NCBI RefSeq assembly: GCF_945859685.1
Contig: NC_079147.1
Span: forward strand, 278,853,679-278,917,678
DNA length: 64,000 nt
Direction of reading: 5' to 3'
DNA from: Eupeodes corollae
Lineage: Eukaryota > Arthropoda > Insecta > Diptera > Syrphidae
Numbering within the stretch: position 1 is the first letter of the stretch; each line of letters starts with the position of its first letter. The notes beneath the pieces were generated by a model, which saw only the letters and a list, made by a program, of their open reading frames with translations, did not search any database and was not told the origin of the DNA. The position numbers and the translations under genes were made by a program. Positions 23,824-34,882 of the stretch are shown piece by piece.

Positions 23824-23966
23824 TTCAAATCAAATCAAATGGGGTGGCGCAACAGTCCGTTGTGAACCAGGGCCTAGTGACTTACAACTCTCAACCATTC
23901 CTGTGTGCGAGTACTGTTGTCAGGAATGGAAGGGACCTACAATTTTGGGCCGAATCCGAACGGCTA
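23824..23966 (-). mobile_element. tRNA-derived SINE, 5'-truncated copy
   Basis: The 3' part of the SINE is present: AGGCCCTGGTTCACAACGG and GACTGTTGCGCCACCCC on the minus strand, followed by an (ATTTG)n tail at 23824-23840. The tRNA-like head is missing. The body is nearly identical to the copy at 24716-24957. Confidence 0.75.
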
Positions 23967-24189
23967 GTCGTTCATTGGTTCTTGAAATATTCCGAACAAA
24001 AAACTGTTTTTTTTTTTAAATAAAATAAGATTTTTCTAAAGATTTAAAAAAATTAGTTTCAAGACAATATCTTTACATTTTACCAAGAAAATCGAGCCGA
24101 ACGTCAATTTTAACAGACTCTTAGTTTTTAAGTTTTCTTTGAGTCTCTAATTAAAAAAAAAACTCTAAGAATTTAAAGAAAAACTTTTA

Positions 24190-25330
24190 ATTTTTATATG
24201 TTTTGATCGCTGGTAAGTTTTGTGTTCAACATTCGTGGGCTGAGAAAAAATATATTTCCATACTTTTTTGAACAAGTCACCTGTTTTAGCCCTAAGCTAG
24301 ATTCAGGTTGGTTAAACCAACGCGCATTCGGAGTTCAGTGCCATAGTCATCATCATCTTCAAGCCCTAAATGTACGGAATGATGTTGCCTATCAACTTTT
24401 TTCACAGTAGAATTTTATCTATCGTACATCAAGTCTAGATAGAAATTCGACTTCCATTAAATTCTATCCGCTTTCTTACTCTATCCAGAGAATTGTATCA
24501 TATTTTCTATTTTCTATATAAATGAACACAATTCTTCGTGGTTGCGCTATTTTGGTCAGACTACATCCTAGAGAAGTTATGAAGTTTCTCATTTCAAACA
24601 ACCCCTCCTCTACAAGAACCGTTGGCAACATTGCCTCATCTTTGGCTTCTAAACTCGTTTTTAATGACACTTCTTTTGTAAGCTCGAGCTTTTTCGTCTA
24701 TAAAAAAATTTAATTGGGTGGCGCAACAGTCCGTTTGAGAACTAATGCCTAGTGACTGACAACTCTCAACCATTCCTGTGTGCGAGTACTGTTGTCAGGG
24801 ATAGAAGGGACCTACAATTTTAGGCCGAATACAAACGGCTAATTTGAGAAAACACTTTTTATTACTCTTGGAGAATTTGCAATTCCTGGCAGCGAACGAA
24901 CCCAAGAGGCCAAGACCTCTCGCATGACAGTCCATCGCACTACTATCTGGCCACGGGTACTTCTGTCTATGCTTTTCTATAATTCTCTTTCGGAGAGGAA
25001 AGAAAACAACATTTTTGTCCTGCCTGTCACTAAAAAAGGAGCATCCTTCTTTCCCTTTAACTATCGTCCAATTGCACTAACGTGCAAGGCCATGCAAACG
25101 CTGATCGATATTCAACTTAAAAAATGTCTTTAAGAACTAAAGCTTCTGGCAGACTGCAGAATTTGTGTGCATTTGGTATTGATGAATCTCTTCTTGGTTG
25201 GGCTAGGAACTGCCTTTTGGACAAAAATACTCCATTTACCAAGATCGGAATCTTTCGTACGTTTCACTCTCCCAAACCCGTTTGTTTACATTGTTGTATT
25301 TGTAATTTTGACAATTAGTCCATGAATAGA
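24190..25330 (+). mobile_element. CR1-like LINE, copy a (split by a SINE)
   Basis: The start of the endonuclease (FNIRGLRKN near 24230) and a segment FNDTSFVSSS near 24660-24690 are followed by a SINE and then by RT motifs VTKKGASFFPFNYRPIALT (near 25030-25080) and CAFGIDESLLGWARN (near 25167-25212). The same segments occur in order in the better copy at 61.6-64.0 kb, where they read FHNDTPYVSS, NYRPIALT-like text and AFGIDEFLLRWIRN. Large internal deletions are obvious, for example between the LKKCL block at 25130 and the AFGID block. Confidence 0.7.
24716..24957 (-). mobile_element. tRNA-derived SINE, full-length copy
   Basis: The minus strand has a tRNA-like head (TAGTAGTGCGATGG near 24930-24943, then GAGAGGTCTTGG and a damaged B box GGGTTCGTTCGC), a central body and a 3' tail ending TGTTGCGCCACCC. 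RNA polymerase III would start at the right-hand end. It lies inside the CR1-like LINE copy a and is therefore younger. The other copies are at 23.8, 55.4 and 60.3 kb. Confidence 0.8.
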
Positions 25331-27389
25331 TGTGAAAACAAATAACAAAAAAAACGATGCCGTGGGCTAGCGGCACTTTGCAAGCAAAAACAAAATGGGG
25401 TGGTTAATATGTTTTTTCAGGTTTTTCTTTTTACTTTTTTCGATTAAAAAGTCAGTTTTAAGCTTTAATTTTGCAGTCATTTTGTTGATAGCGAACCAAT
25501 GTACATTTTTGTCTTGAAAAAAACATGTTCAACATCATTTTATTGTAATTAATTCACTAATTTAGAATAATCACTACGAAATTCTTTAAATTTCATAATT
25601 AACCTCGAATTGTTGTATCAAAGATGCGTTCGAAGAACCATCAAATTAAGGGTGCGAGCGCAATTTATTGATACTACTAAATTTTCGTTAAAAAAAAGTT
25701 ATAAGCGAAAAATACCTTAGCTATGCATAACATTCTTGATTGATGGAAGCGTGCGTGTATTTGCTATCAAACAAAACTATATAACGCATCAAAGGAACAT
25801 CAATGTTTAAAAAAAAATAATCAGAACAGTTATAGCGAACCCGTTTAATAAATGCAGAGCGAATAAAATGCAAATTTTGACATTTATCACAAAATTAAAA
25901 TGTCAAAAAGCGTTCTGAATTCATGCACAACTCATTCAAAAGATCATGTATTCGACTTGAATGTTTATTCTTGACGTACAGAAGTTTTTTTTTAGTAAAT
26001 TCCCACAGTTTAACGCATAATATAATTTTCATTGGTTCCTTAAAAATGTTTAATTACCAATTTTTTAATTGTTTAAACCATAGCAGCATGGTGTTTCGAT
26101 TAAGTTTAGTTAATTAAACATATTAATCAATTTATTACCTGTTATCATCAGGAGCACCGAAAGTATGGTTGAAAAATTTACAACCAAGGATGCATACGTT
26201 TTTCTTTCGTGATTTGTCCATATTTTGCATATGAATCGGTTAAGCATAAGCTACGGTACGTCAATTTAATATTCGAGCACTTAACACTATGATTTAAATC
26301 CAGTTTGTTTTTAAAAAAAACAATTTTGATAGCTTTTATAAAAAATCAACAAGTTCGTATTGGAATTGAATTCAAAATTCAATGAAATTATTGATGTTTC
26401 ATAATTCACCACGAAAAATAACAGTTAATATTCCGTAGGAAAATTTTCCAAAGTGCTTATTTGGGGTGCCTCCACACTTTGTTTAAATTGGTTTATACAA
26501 AATAAAACTAGCATTTTTAATATTATTGCATTTTAATAATTTCATTCCATTTGAGTGCTATGCACGGACAAAAACATCTTGTTTACTTCTTTAAGCGTTA
26601 AAATGATTGGTACTCAAGATATTTTAATACACTTTTTTATAAAATTGAATCAGTGGCAGCAAAATGTTTGAGGAAAACAAACGAATGTTCTATTAAAATG
26701 GTGATACAGTCTAGTTATTAAATATTATAAAAAATCAAATATATATTAAAGCATACCTAATGTTTGACAATATGAAAAAAAATATATATATTCCATATCT
26801 TTATTTTATAAAATATAAAATAACATTGCAGTATAGAAATAGAGTTCCAAAAATTAAAGGAAATTCATAAAATACACAAAAATTGCAATGATTTTTCTTT
26901 AGCATTTTTGGTTATTATGCAGAATTATTCAACAGACTTGCTTATGTCTGTTTTGTTGTTCTACAAAGTATTGAGTTACACTTTTGTCCATTTCTAATTA
27001 TACTTAACCAGTTGCAGCTCATATTGCGTTCGCAAATAATTTAAGTAAACAAAATACAGTACTAATAAATCATTAAATATTTATTTGGTCAGTTTTATTT
27101 TAAATAATATACATTTACAACATTTATTTGGATTGAATTTAAAAAGCTATATAAATCTTCCAATTTAAGACCATGTCAGCACTTCAGATTCTGTTGGTTA
27201 GGATTGTTTAGTTTTTGAACGAGGCCATAAAACATTCAAAATAAAGCATTTAGATGTACCTGCAGACTATAATGAAGCATTTTGATGGGCCGGAACACTA
27301 TATGTGAGAATTTGTTTGGTTTTTGCATCATTTCACGCACACTTTCTCACATTTTATGTGTCCTTAGCTTGTAGGCAAACCGAAATGTC
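25331..27389. other. Unassigned AT-rich stretch
   Basis: About 2 kb without any recognisable gene, RNA or repeat copy. Open frames are short and AT-driven. Confidence 0.45.
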
Positions 27390-27952
27390 AGTCTGAGATT
27401 CCGATCTTGGTAATGGAGTATTTTTGCTTTTGGACCGTTCAATTCAACCAGTATTGGGATCGAGTCTGATATCCATGAAATTAACGCTGATGAGCCAAAG
27501 GACTCCTTTTGTCTACGACACTCAATCTTATTTTTTTAGATGATCTTTTGTCTGAAACTTTTAACGCACTTAACTGTTTCTCTGATGACAGTACCCTCAG
27601 CTTTTCTAATTGGTTTAATAATTCCATCTTTGATGTCTACTGCCGAAAAAGCGTAACGCTCCTCTTATGATACTATCAATGTGTGGTACTTGCATCGAGG
27701 AGACTGAACAGCTTTCAGTTTAAGGTATGTATGTGCGTATTACAAACCACTTGTTGTAGAGTGAGCACATATTTTTGAAATCGCCAAAAACCGGCTAAGT
27801 ATTTATGTTTTCTTCACCGATGCAAGAAGTTTCGGACCCCCTTTGATCTGTATATTATTTACAAAGCTTTTATTCGTCCAAAACTTGGGTATATTCCTTA
27901 TATTTTCGCTGTTGCCCTCATAACTTATTTTGGTCTTATGGAAAGAATGAAA

Positions 27953-29030
27953 AAAAAGAGAGGCAGGGATGCGACCCACACTGATAACTTCACATCCCGT
28001 CTGTCGATTTGTCTTGCTTAAAAGTTTGTCTACATGTACTCGTATCCATTTTTACCAAATTTGCGTACTATTTTTTGTAGATTTTATTTTTTAATAAAAA
28101 AACAGACTGTTGGATTTTTATACAAAAATTACTGAATATCGAAAACAATATTTTCTGTTCAAAATTTTGAAAAAAAAATCGAATTGACAGTTTTTTTACA
28201 AAAAATAAAAACCTACAAAAAATTTAACAAAAGTTGGTAAAAACGTACTTCCGACTCAAATAGCTTTTCAAAATTTAAAAATATTGGCTTCAAACTTAAT
28301 TTATTTAACAGAAAATATTGTTTTCGATATTCAGTAATTTTTGTATAAAAATCCAACAGTCTGTTTTTTTATTAAAAAATAAAATCTACAAAAAATAGTA
28401 CGCAAATTTGGTCGAATACCGAATATCAAAAACAATATTTCTTATAAGAAAAAATTAGTTTTAAGCCTATATTACAAATTTTTGAAAAGATATTTTTAGG
28501 TTTTTATTTTTTATAAAAAAAAACTGTCAATTCGATTTTCTCAAAATTTTATCAGATGTCAAAAACATCTGCACAAAATTATTTTTGGGGATGAAATCAT
28601 ATTTTGGTCGTAAAATTTTGTAGGTGATCATTTTTTTTCCAGTTTTTTTTTTTTATTTATAAAAAAAAAACCGTTAATTGGATTATTTTCCAAAAATAAG
28701 CTTGTTTTGTATTACGTTACAATGTATAATATAAAATTTAATTCAAGTCTCTTGCGTCATTGGTTCATGAGATATTTAGGTTTAACCAAATTTTTCACCT
28801 TTTTTTAAACTGCTTTGGTAAAAAACCACCCAAGCAATTTTCTTGAGAGCCCTTTCTGCATCTTACTGCCTTATTATCCGTATAACAAAATTAATTTGAA
28901 GTCGATATCTCTTCTGGTTCTTGAGCTATGGATGACAAAAAAAACGTCGCGAACGTACGGACGTAGGAACGTACTGACGTACGGATGTACACACGCATGC
29001 ACAGACATCTAAAACATTTGTTTCTCTAGA
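27953..29030 (-). repeat. R170 dispersed repeat inside a LINE
   Basis: The element is reverse-oriented. It begins with the terminal block GGATGCGACCCACACTGATA (27969-27988) and GTCTGTCGATTTGTCTTGC, and ends with the left-part sequence CTGCATCTTACTGCC and CTTCTGGTTCTTGAGC (28855-28927). Inside it one stretch (about 28161-28412) runs in the opposite direction and creates a perfect inverted repeat, listed separately. Confidence 0.8.
28055..28412. repeat. Perfect 106-bp inverted repeat, 146-bp spacer
   Basis: Bases 28055-28160 and 28307-28412 are reverse complements over all 106 positions as read by eye. The arms begin ACCAAATTTGCGTACTA and end CAATATTTTCTGTT. The sequence of each arm is the last unit of the R170 family, so one arm is an inverted duplicate. 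The spacer contains part of an R170 unit including CGAATTGACAG. Confidence 0.9.
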
Positions 29031-29836
29031 ACACCTGTGTAAAATCTAGTACCTAACATTTATTCATCGTTATTTTTTCAAACAATGTTTTTATGAAATG
29101 GCCAGTTCCATTCCTCCTCTCAAAAATTACCCGCAAATCTTTAGCCGCACTACACGAATGTTAAATGCTTTACCAGGCTCAATACTTCCCACTCATTACA
29201 ATGTGCAGATATTCAAAAACCAAATTGGTACCAGCTTCTTCTTTCTTATCCTTACCTTCTTTAATAATTGCTCCTCTTAGTGATCTCTCAATTTTAGAAA
29301 TACATTTAAGAAGATTTTTATATATTTTGTTGTATGTGTATTAAAAAGTGCTTTGTTTTTAGAACACAGTGTTAGACAATGTCATTTAAAATTTTTAAAG
29401 GAAAAATCAAATATTAAAAAGGGAGCGGATTGAAATACTGTTTTTAGAATTTTGTATCATCAAACATCTGTATGTTAATATTTCAAAAAACTATGTAAGC
29501 TTAGAAAACTGTATACTCAAAGATTATATGGACAAAAGACTTTGTCTCCAAATTTAGTTTCAATATTTCCTTAAAATAATTTGTTTGTAACTATTTCTAT
29601 AAAAAATGATAAGTAAACGCTCTGGATTCCGAAGGAAGAGCTTTAATTTGTTTTAATTCATTATTTAACAATTCAAAAAACAGGGATAATATCAACTACG
29701 CAATCTAAACCAATAATTGCTAGAAAATACAAATTTTGCTAATGGATGTGTAACATTATCCTCCCGAACGTTATATAGGTTTTACCACTCTAGGCTTGAA
29801 ATCCTTCGGGTTTCTTCTTATTTTTTAATTTGATTT

Positions 29837-29959
29837 CTAACGTAAAATTCTTTCATCTGTTGCCATTATCAGGATTAGAGTCTCATCAAAGTCAGCTAAT
29901 CGTGCAGCTTCCAGAATACTGCTTATAAGCGTTTCCATTGCTTTCTGTTGGCTAGTGGC
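29837..29959 (-). CDS. Candidate last coding exon, unknown protein
   Basis: Behind TTTGTGCAG (minus strand, acceptor ending at 29960) 40 open codons run in phase 0 to TAG at 29839-29837, with text such as ATSQQKAMETLISSILEAA and DFDETLILIMATDERIL. The frame is also open upstream to about 30040 (SRAGCTTVLNALLSNIWKF), so the true exon could be longer with another acceptor. Codon use looks more protein-like than the AT-rich flanks. Function unknown. Confidence 0.3.
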   Translation of the reverse strand, partial: ATSQQKAMETLISSILEAARLADFDETLILIMATDERILR

Positions 29960-30412
29960 CTGCACAAACTTCCATATATTTGAAAGTAGCGCATTTAGTA
30001 CAGTTGTGCACCCAGCTCTTGATGTATTAATTTTTATAAAAAATCAGAACAAAACAAAATAGCATTATTGAAGCCGATAAATGCTAAGACAATTTAAATG
30101 TATATAACTTATTTAATACAAATTTTCAAAAACAAAACATCTAAAAGAAAAACAAAAATTCATATCACTTTAAACTTGAAACTAACAACTTTACTTAAAG
30201 AATATTGAAACACTTGTTACTGTCTTAAATTTTTTTGCAAAATTATTTTAAAATTATTACGTATGATATCGTATTTTTTCAATGACATGACTTCTTTGTA
30301 AATAATCTAAAAATCTCTGACGATCTTTCTAAATACAGGCCTTTCAAATTGTCATCAGCTATCAATGCAGGTTATTAACATAATGTGGGACATACATACA
30401 CGGATTAGGTAC

Positions 30413-30496
30413 CTTTAATATCTTCTGTAAAAGCGAAATCCTTTTAAAAAGCCCATTAAATTCAGCATTTGCAATCTCTTCCGAAATTTCTTCCAT
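30413..30496 (-). CDS. Candidate first coding exon, unknown protein
   Basis: ATG at 30496-30494 opens 28 codons (MEEISEEIANAEFNGLFKRI, then SLLQKILK) and ends exactly at AAAG|GTACC, a possible donor in phase 0. An in-frame stop precedes the ATG, so this would be the initiator. The residues look protein-like and acidic, with an amphipathic pattern. Together with 29837-29959 this gives an uninterrupted 68-residue product. No family was recognised. The exon prediction rests on the frame and splice sites alone, and a chance open frame or an old element fragment cannot be excluded. Confidence 0.28.
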
Positions 30497-30979
30497 TTTT
30501 TGTGTTAGCTTTAAGAGTAGCTAACACACAGCAAAAAAATATAGCTCATTCCAACTGTTAAATTACTATTTGCTTCAATGCAATATGGCCTTGAGTGACA
30601 TGCTCATAAAGGACCTTTGTATTTGAAATCTCGCCTCCGTGTAGGATGTAGAAAGGTACATAATAATGGAGCTATGTCATTTAATTTAACGGTTGAAATA
30701 GAAAGTCAAAGTTCTATTAACACTTTTTACAGCAAAACACACAATCAAATGCGGACTGCATGATTTTATGAACTACCTACGTATGGACCTATACTTCACC
30801 TACTGTACTTCGCAACATATTAATATTTCATATTTTCCCAGAGTTTATTAAAACGGGTATAAAGAGGGCGCTCCTATATTCTAAGTAATATGTATATGTA
30901 TTGTACATCAATCTAACACAGTAGTTCTCATTGCACACACAAAGTCCATTTTCATGCTGGCACCATCGCGTTCCATTGC

Positions 30980-31085
30980 ACCGCGATGAGAGACAGAGAC
31001 GACGACGACGATGTCGACTTCTGTATCGTAGTCGTCATCGTCATAGTCATAGTCATAGTTGTCGTTCGTCTCCCCGCCGTCTGAG
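30980..31085. repeat. GAC/GTC simple repeat with strand switch
   Basis: GACGACGACGACGATGTCGA (30988-31017 region) is followed by GTCGTCATCGTCATAGTCAT, so repeats on the two halves are complementary and could fold back. The 118-codon plus frame crossing it is Arg/Ser/His-rich because of the repeat and is not considered a gene. Confidence 0.6.
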
Positions 31086-31589
31086 GTTAAATATCACGTT
31101 ATCTGATACAAGTTCTGACCATCAAGGCAGTGTTCTAATTAAAAATTCTCTATGCTCTTCGGCTGAATTTATGTTTGTCATAATGAAGGCAAATGCACAT
31201 TCATATACTCTTCATGACTTTCGCACATCAGGCCGGCCGGGTCAGGCTAGGGAATGGTGTATCTTAGTTAGCAGAGTTTTGAATTAAAAAGGCTAGCAGA
31301 GAGTTTGTATGAATGTGTACATAGTTTATGAACAGCGTGTATCCTTTCGACTTGCCTATATAATATGGGTCCCTACCTCCCGTCGCTTCGATGTAAAATG
31401 ACTCCTTGATGATGAAGAATGTGAAATAGTTAGCAGACAGGTATAATAAACTGCATTCAGCTAACTTTGCATAGGGTTCGGATTGAGTCGGAGAAAATTA
31501 ATTTTTTTTCTGTAACTAAAAAGGAACAATTCTTTTATGACTAAGATGTCTTGAGCTTAAATTTTAGCTTTTTTTTGAAAAATTGTGAA

Positions 31590-33235
31590 AACTCAGATTC
31601 AAGGCATTATAACTACACTAAACATGTTTAAAGTTTAAGCACATGGCGAGCGTTAGGAAAATAACAACAGATTTTAAAAAAGATGCCCGTGGACATTGGC
31701 CTTAAGGTTTTGAATACCAAAATTTAAAGTGAGAACATAGTTGGGAACGCCTTCCATATTCTAGATGTGCGGATAAAAACAAAATCTCTATATTTGATTT
31801 ATATCAGAAATGAAAATCGAAAGTTCTATGAGTTGCACATTAAACTCGAACCGAAGGCTTCAATGACGAAAACTGTATAATAGCAACGACGAACCTCATT
31901 TCCCTGTCAGGCAGGATGATCCATTCAATAAAGACTACGAAAGCCAATACAATCTAGCCTTCCCATATCTAAGCTGAATACTAACAAAGCCGCTGAAGCA
32001 GATGGCTGATGGAATCTCAGTATTGTTTCCCCGATCCTGAAAAGAGGCCCACTATTCAATCTCCTCAACATTGCTTACGAAATCTCTGCCGTAATATATG
32101 TGAACGTCCAAGCCCGATCGTCAACAATCTGACAGGTGCTTATCAGGTGCTTATCTGGTCTCAGACCAGAAAAGTCCAAAGTTGCTGTAAAAAGTGGGTA
32201 TGAGTTTTGCTGTGAAAAGTAGGGAAATCCTGGAAAAACCCAAGAACATCAAATGGACACCCACCCTCTCTTCATCGTTTTCAAGGCCACATATGACAGT
32301 ATATAAAGCAATGTCTAGTTTTGGCATCCCTGTCAAACTTGTTAACTTGATCTTACCTTTTGATGTTAAATAAGGCATTAGAAAAGATGATGCTTTTCAT
32401 GCGACTTCTTTAACATCGTCCTCGAATAAATAGTGGAGAGCTTACATGGAACACTAGAGGCACTATCTTTCAAGAGTCTGACATTGACATAATCCGAAGA
32501 ACTCAGTGTGATGGCAATAGAACTTTTGTAAGTATTAAAGTAAAGGCAACACAAATTGGTTTAGCGGTTAATGAACGCAAAGGACCTACAAAGGACGTCA
32601 CCATCAACAAAATTAACTTTGAGGTAGTTAAGGACTTCATCTACATAGGCTCCGCTATTAACACGAACGAAGAATTAGTCTTGCTAACCGCAACCGCAAC
32701 GGCCGACGCGGCGTTTTGTACGGGCTCAGACATCTAGCTATAAGTTACTGCGTTATATGAAAAAGTTTGTTGGGTGAGGCCCTACTTCACAAAGGACTGT
32801 TGCGCTAGCTTTAGTATATGAAAGTAAGTAAGTTAGATGTTGAGCATTTCTGAGTAAGAGTATTACGGCTTGAGGGACACAGATCAGGAGTGGAACATTT
32901 CTTGCATCGTCGGAGAAATCTTAAGCACCTAGAAGCATGTTTGGCAATATCGAATATGTGATAATTCCATTGGTGGTAATATTTAATACACATACCGAAT
33001 ACTAAAAATTGATCACTATCTTCAAAGGAAGTGCTGATCATATACAAAGCGGCATCGGGGTCGGTTAAATGAATAGTCCTGAAAGTTAGAGATTCACTTT
33101 GCAAATATTCAGAAAACCTTAATTTTGTTGTAGAACTTGATGTATAAGATTTAAAATCTTCGTTAAAAGTAGTCTTAATTTCGAGTGGGGCAAAAATGTT
33201 AAAGTAGTGAAAGGGGATGAAGTCTAGTTGCATTC
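31590..33235 (-). mobile_element. CR1-like LINE, copy c (split by RTE copy B)
   Basis: The right part (32837-33235) reads on the minus strand through the end of RT and beyond: DSDQFLVFGMCIKYYHQWNY, HIFDIAKHASRCLRFLRRCK. The left part (31590-31842) matches base by base the 3' end seen in copies d and e (GAATGTGGAATGCTTTGGCC-type text, minus strand). Between them lies RTE copy B; about 290 bp of LINE are lost at the junction. Confidence 0.7.
31843..32836 (+). mobile_element. RTE-like LINE, decayed copy B
   Basis: It aligns with copy A from its middle onward: AACCGAAGGCT near 31850, CTGTCAGGCAGGATGATCC near 31903, KAAEADG text near 31985-32005, IVFKATYDSI near 32273-32302 (first RT Asp region) and ACTAGAGGCACTATC near 32451. 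It retains DIDIIRRTQC near 32485-32510, the segment right behind the active site, but the YADD itself is lost. INFEVVKDFIYIG near 32608-32650 is the following RT motif. It ends GTGAGGCCCTACTTCACAAA, GGACTGTTGCGC and a (TAAG)n tail at 32822-32836. Confidence 0.75.
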
Positions 33236-34611
33236 AAATTACTCGAAAACCCGAAATTAAATGTCACCGACGTTAAACTATTACTATTTCCTAACAGGTA
33301 CAAATTAAATGTAAAAGCCATACAAAGAAGGTAATGAGAACATTCTAAAAAATATCCAAGTCCGAACCCTTGGCTCACAAAATATCCGTATGAGAACAAA
33401 AGCAAATAAATCTTAAACATGTATCGTGTGTTGTCTAAAGTCTACTCCTTCGGAACATCATCACCATCATAACATAAATATGGTTCAACCATGCGGGAAT
33501 ATATGTGAACTATAGGCGTTGAAATTGAATAGGTAATGCGTATTAATTAATTTAAGTATAGATTTCAACCAAGGCACTATAATATATGCTGGAATAACTT
33601 CATATCATAGGAATACCATAAGAGATGTTCAAAGATATCATATCTATACATATCTACAATTCTATAGAAGTATTTATACTAGGTAAACATATTTACATTA
33701 GAATGGTCCTTAAACAGTGTTAAGTGTTAGATTAATAGCAATTATTCGGTTTCGAAGTTTTAAAAAAATATTAATTTGTTAATGTGTCATTTCACTCTTT
33801 GAACCAATAAAATTTGTCTCAACAAATCAGATGTAAAATGGCCTAACTATAAAAAGTTGTCTAGTTATAGGAAGTTAAGGGAGGCTGGAATGACCCCTTG
33901 ACTGCACCAAATATTTTTTTTTGAAAAAGTCATATTCAAACATAATTTTTAATTTCATTTTGGTATTATTTTGAAGTGATAGTATTTTCTTATAATTATT
34001 GATGTTTACAGAGAGAAAGCACTTAAAAACTAAAATCTCGAAATTTAACAATATTCTTATATTTTTGTAAGGCAATAAATAATTGGAAATTTTAAAATAT
34101 TGGATGAGCATAAATGAGTTTAAAATTTAAATTGTAGAACTTTGTGACCTTTTGGACCAAACTCAAAGAAACAAATAAAAAGCAAAGTAAACGTAAGGAC
34201 TACCCTGATGCACTCAGATAAATGTATGTACCTATTTTATTATAAAATTAAACATAAATAACAGTAAGATAAACGTATAGATACTCATATAGAAAATATT
34301 GATCATAACTGACAAATTATAGTTGAGGCCCCCAAATTCTCATGTAAATTATCAAAACATTTTAAAGCCATCATATTGTATTTGACAGCTACTTGGTAAA
34401 TAAACATACCAAGTCAGTTCGTCAGTATAATAAATAGGCTGTTAATTATGTTGATCTGTGTTATGTTTATTAAATTGTATTTGATTCAAATAAACATTTA
34501 ACTCTTAAACAATTTTCATCGAAATCTAATTTTCTTAAATGGAAAACAAATTAAGTGATAACTGTAATAAACTTACTTACACATAAACAGAAAAAAACTG
34601 ACAATTTAAGA
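33236..34611. other. Unassigned AT-rich stretch
   Basis: No gene or repeat copy was recognised. Confidence 0.4.
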
Positions 34612-34882
34612 AAATAAAGTTGTATTATTTTGATACATAGCAGTTTAAAAAAAATGAAAATTTTTGTTAACCCAAAATATCTCCCGACCCAATGACGGTA
34701 TAGAGACTGGAATTAAATTGAATATAATATACTAGCAGACCCGACCGCGCGTTGCTGTGGCTGAGTAATTAAGGAAGGACTTAATAGACAAAATTGATCA
34801 CTAATTTATATAACATCTTTAATTTTATTTCATTAATTAATACTATGATTTATATAAATTAAATTAAATCACAGTTAAAGTT

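Larger units (their letters stand above)
27390..29330 (+). mobile_element. CR1-like LINE, copy b (split by R170)
   Basis: The left part (27390-27950) includes NCFSDDSTLSFS near 27578-27612, the RT active-site box with Ser for Ala, then a LHRCKKFRTP-like end near 27815-27840 and LGYIPYIFAVA near 27885-27920. The text stops at an R170 copy and resumes at about 29035 with the C-terminal region ASSIPPLKNYPQIFSRTTRM and LNALPGSILPTHYNVQIFKN (29100-29225). In copy e the same order is continuous apart from about 130 bp. Confidence 0.7.
29331..31589. other. Stretch with a possible small gene and simple repeats
   Basis: Apart from the candidate exons at 29837-29959 and 30413-30496 and the repeat patch at 30980-31085, nothing was recognised. 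The minus-strand text at about 30572-30690 is open (LHYYVPFYILHGGEIS...), but has no known match. Confidence 0.35.

Noticed and set aside
30931..31287. 118-codon Arg/His/Ser-rich frame
   Set aside because: The composition comes from the GAC/GTC repeat. The rest shows no protein family feature.
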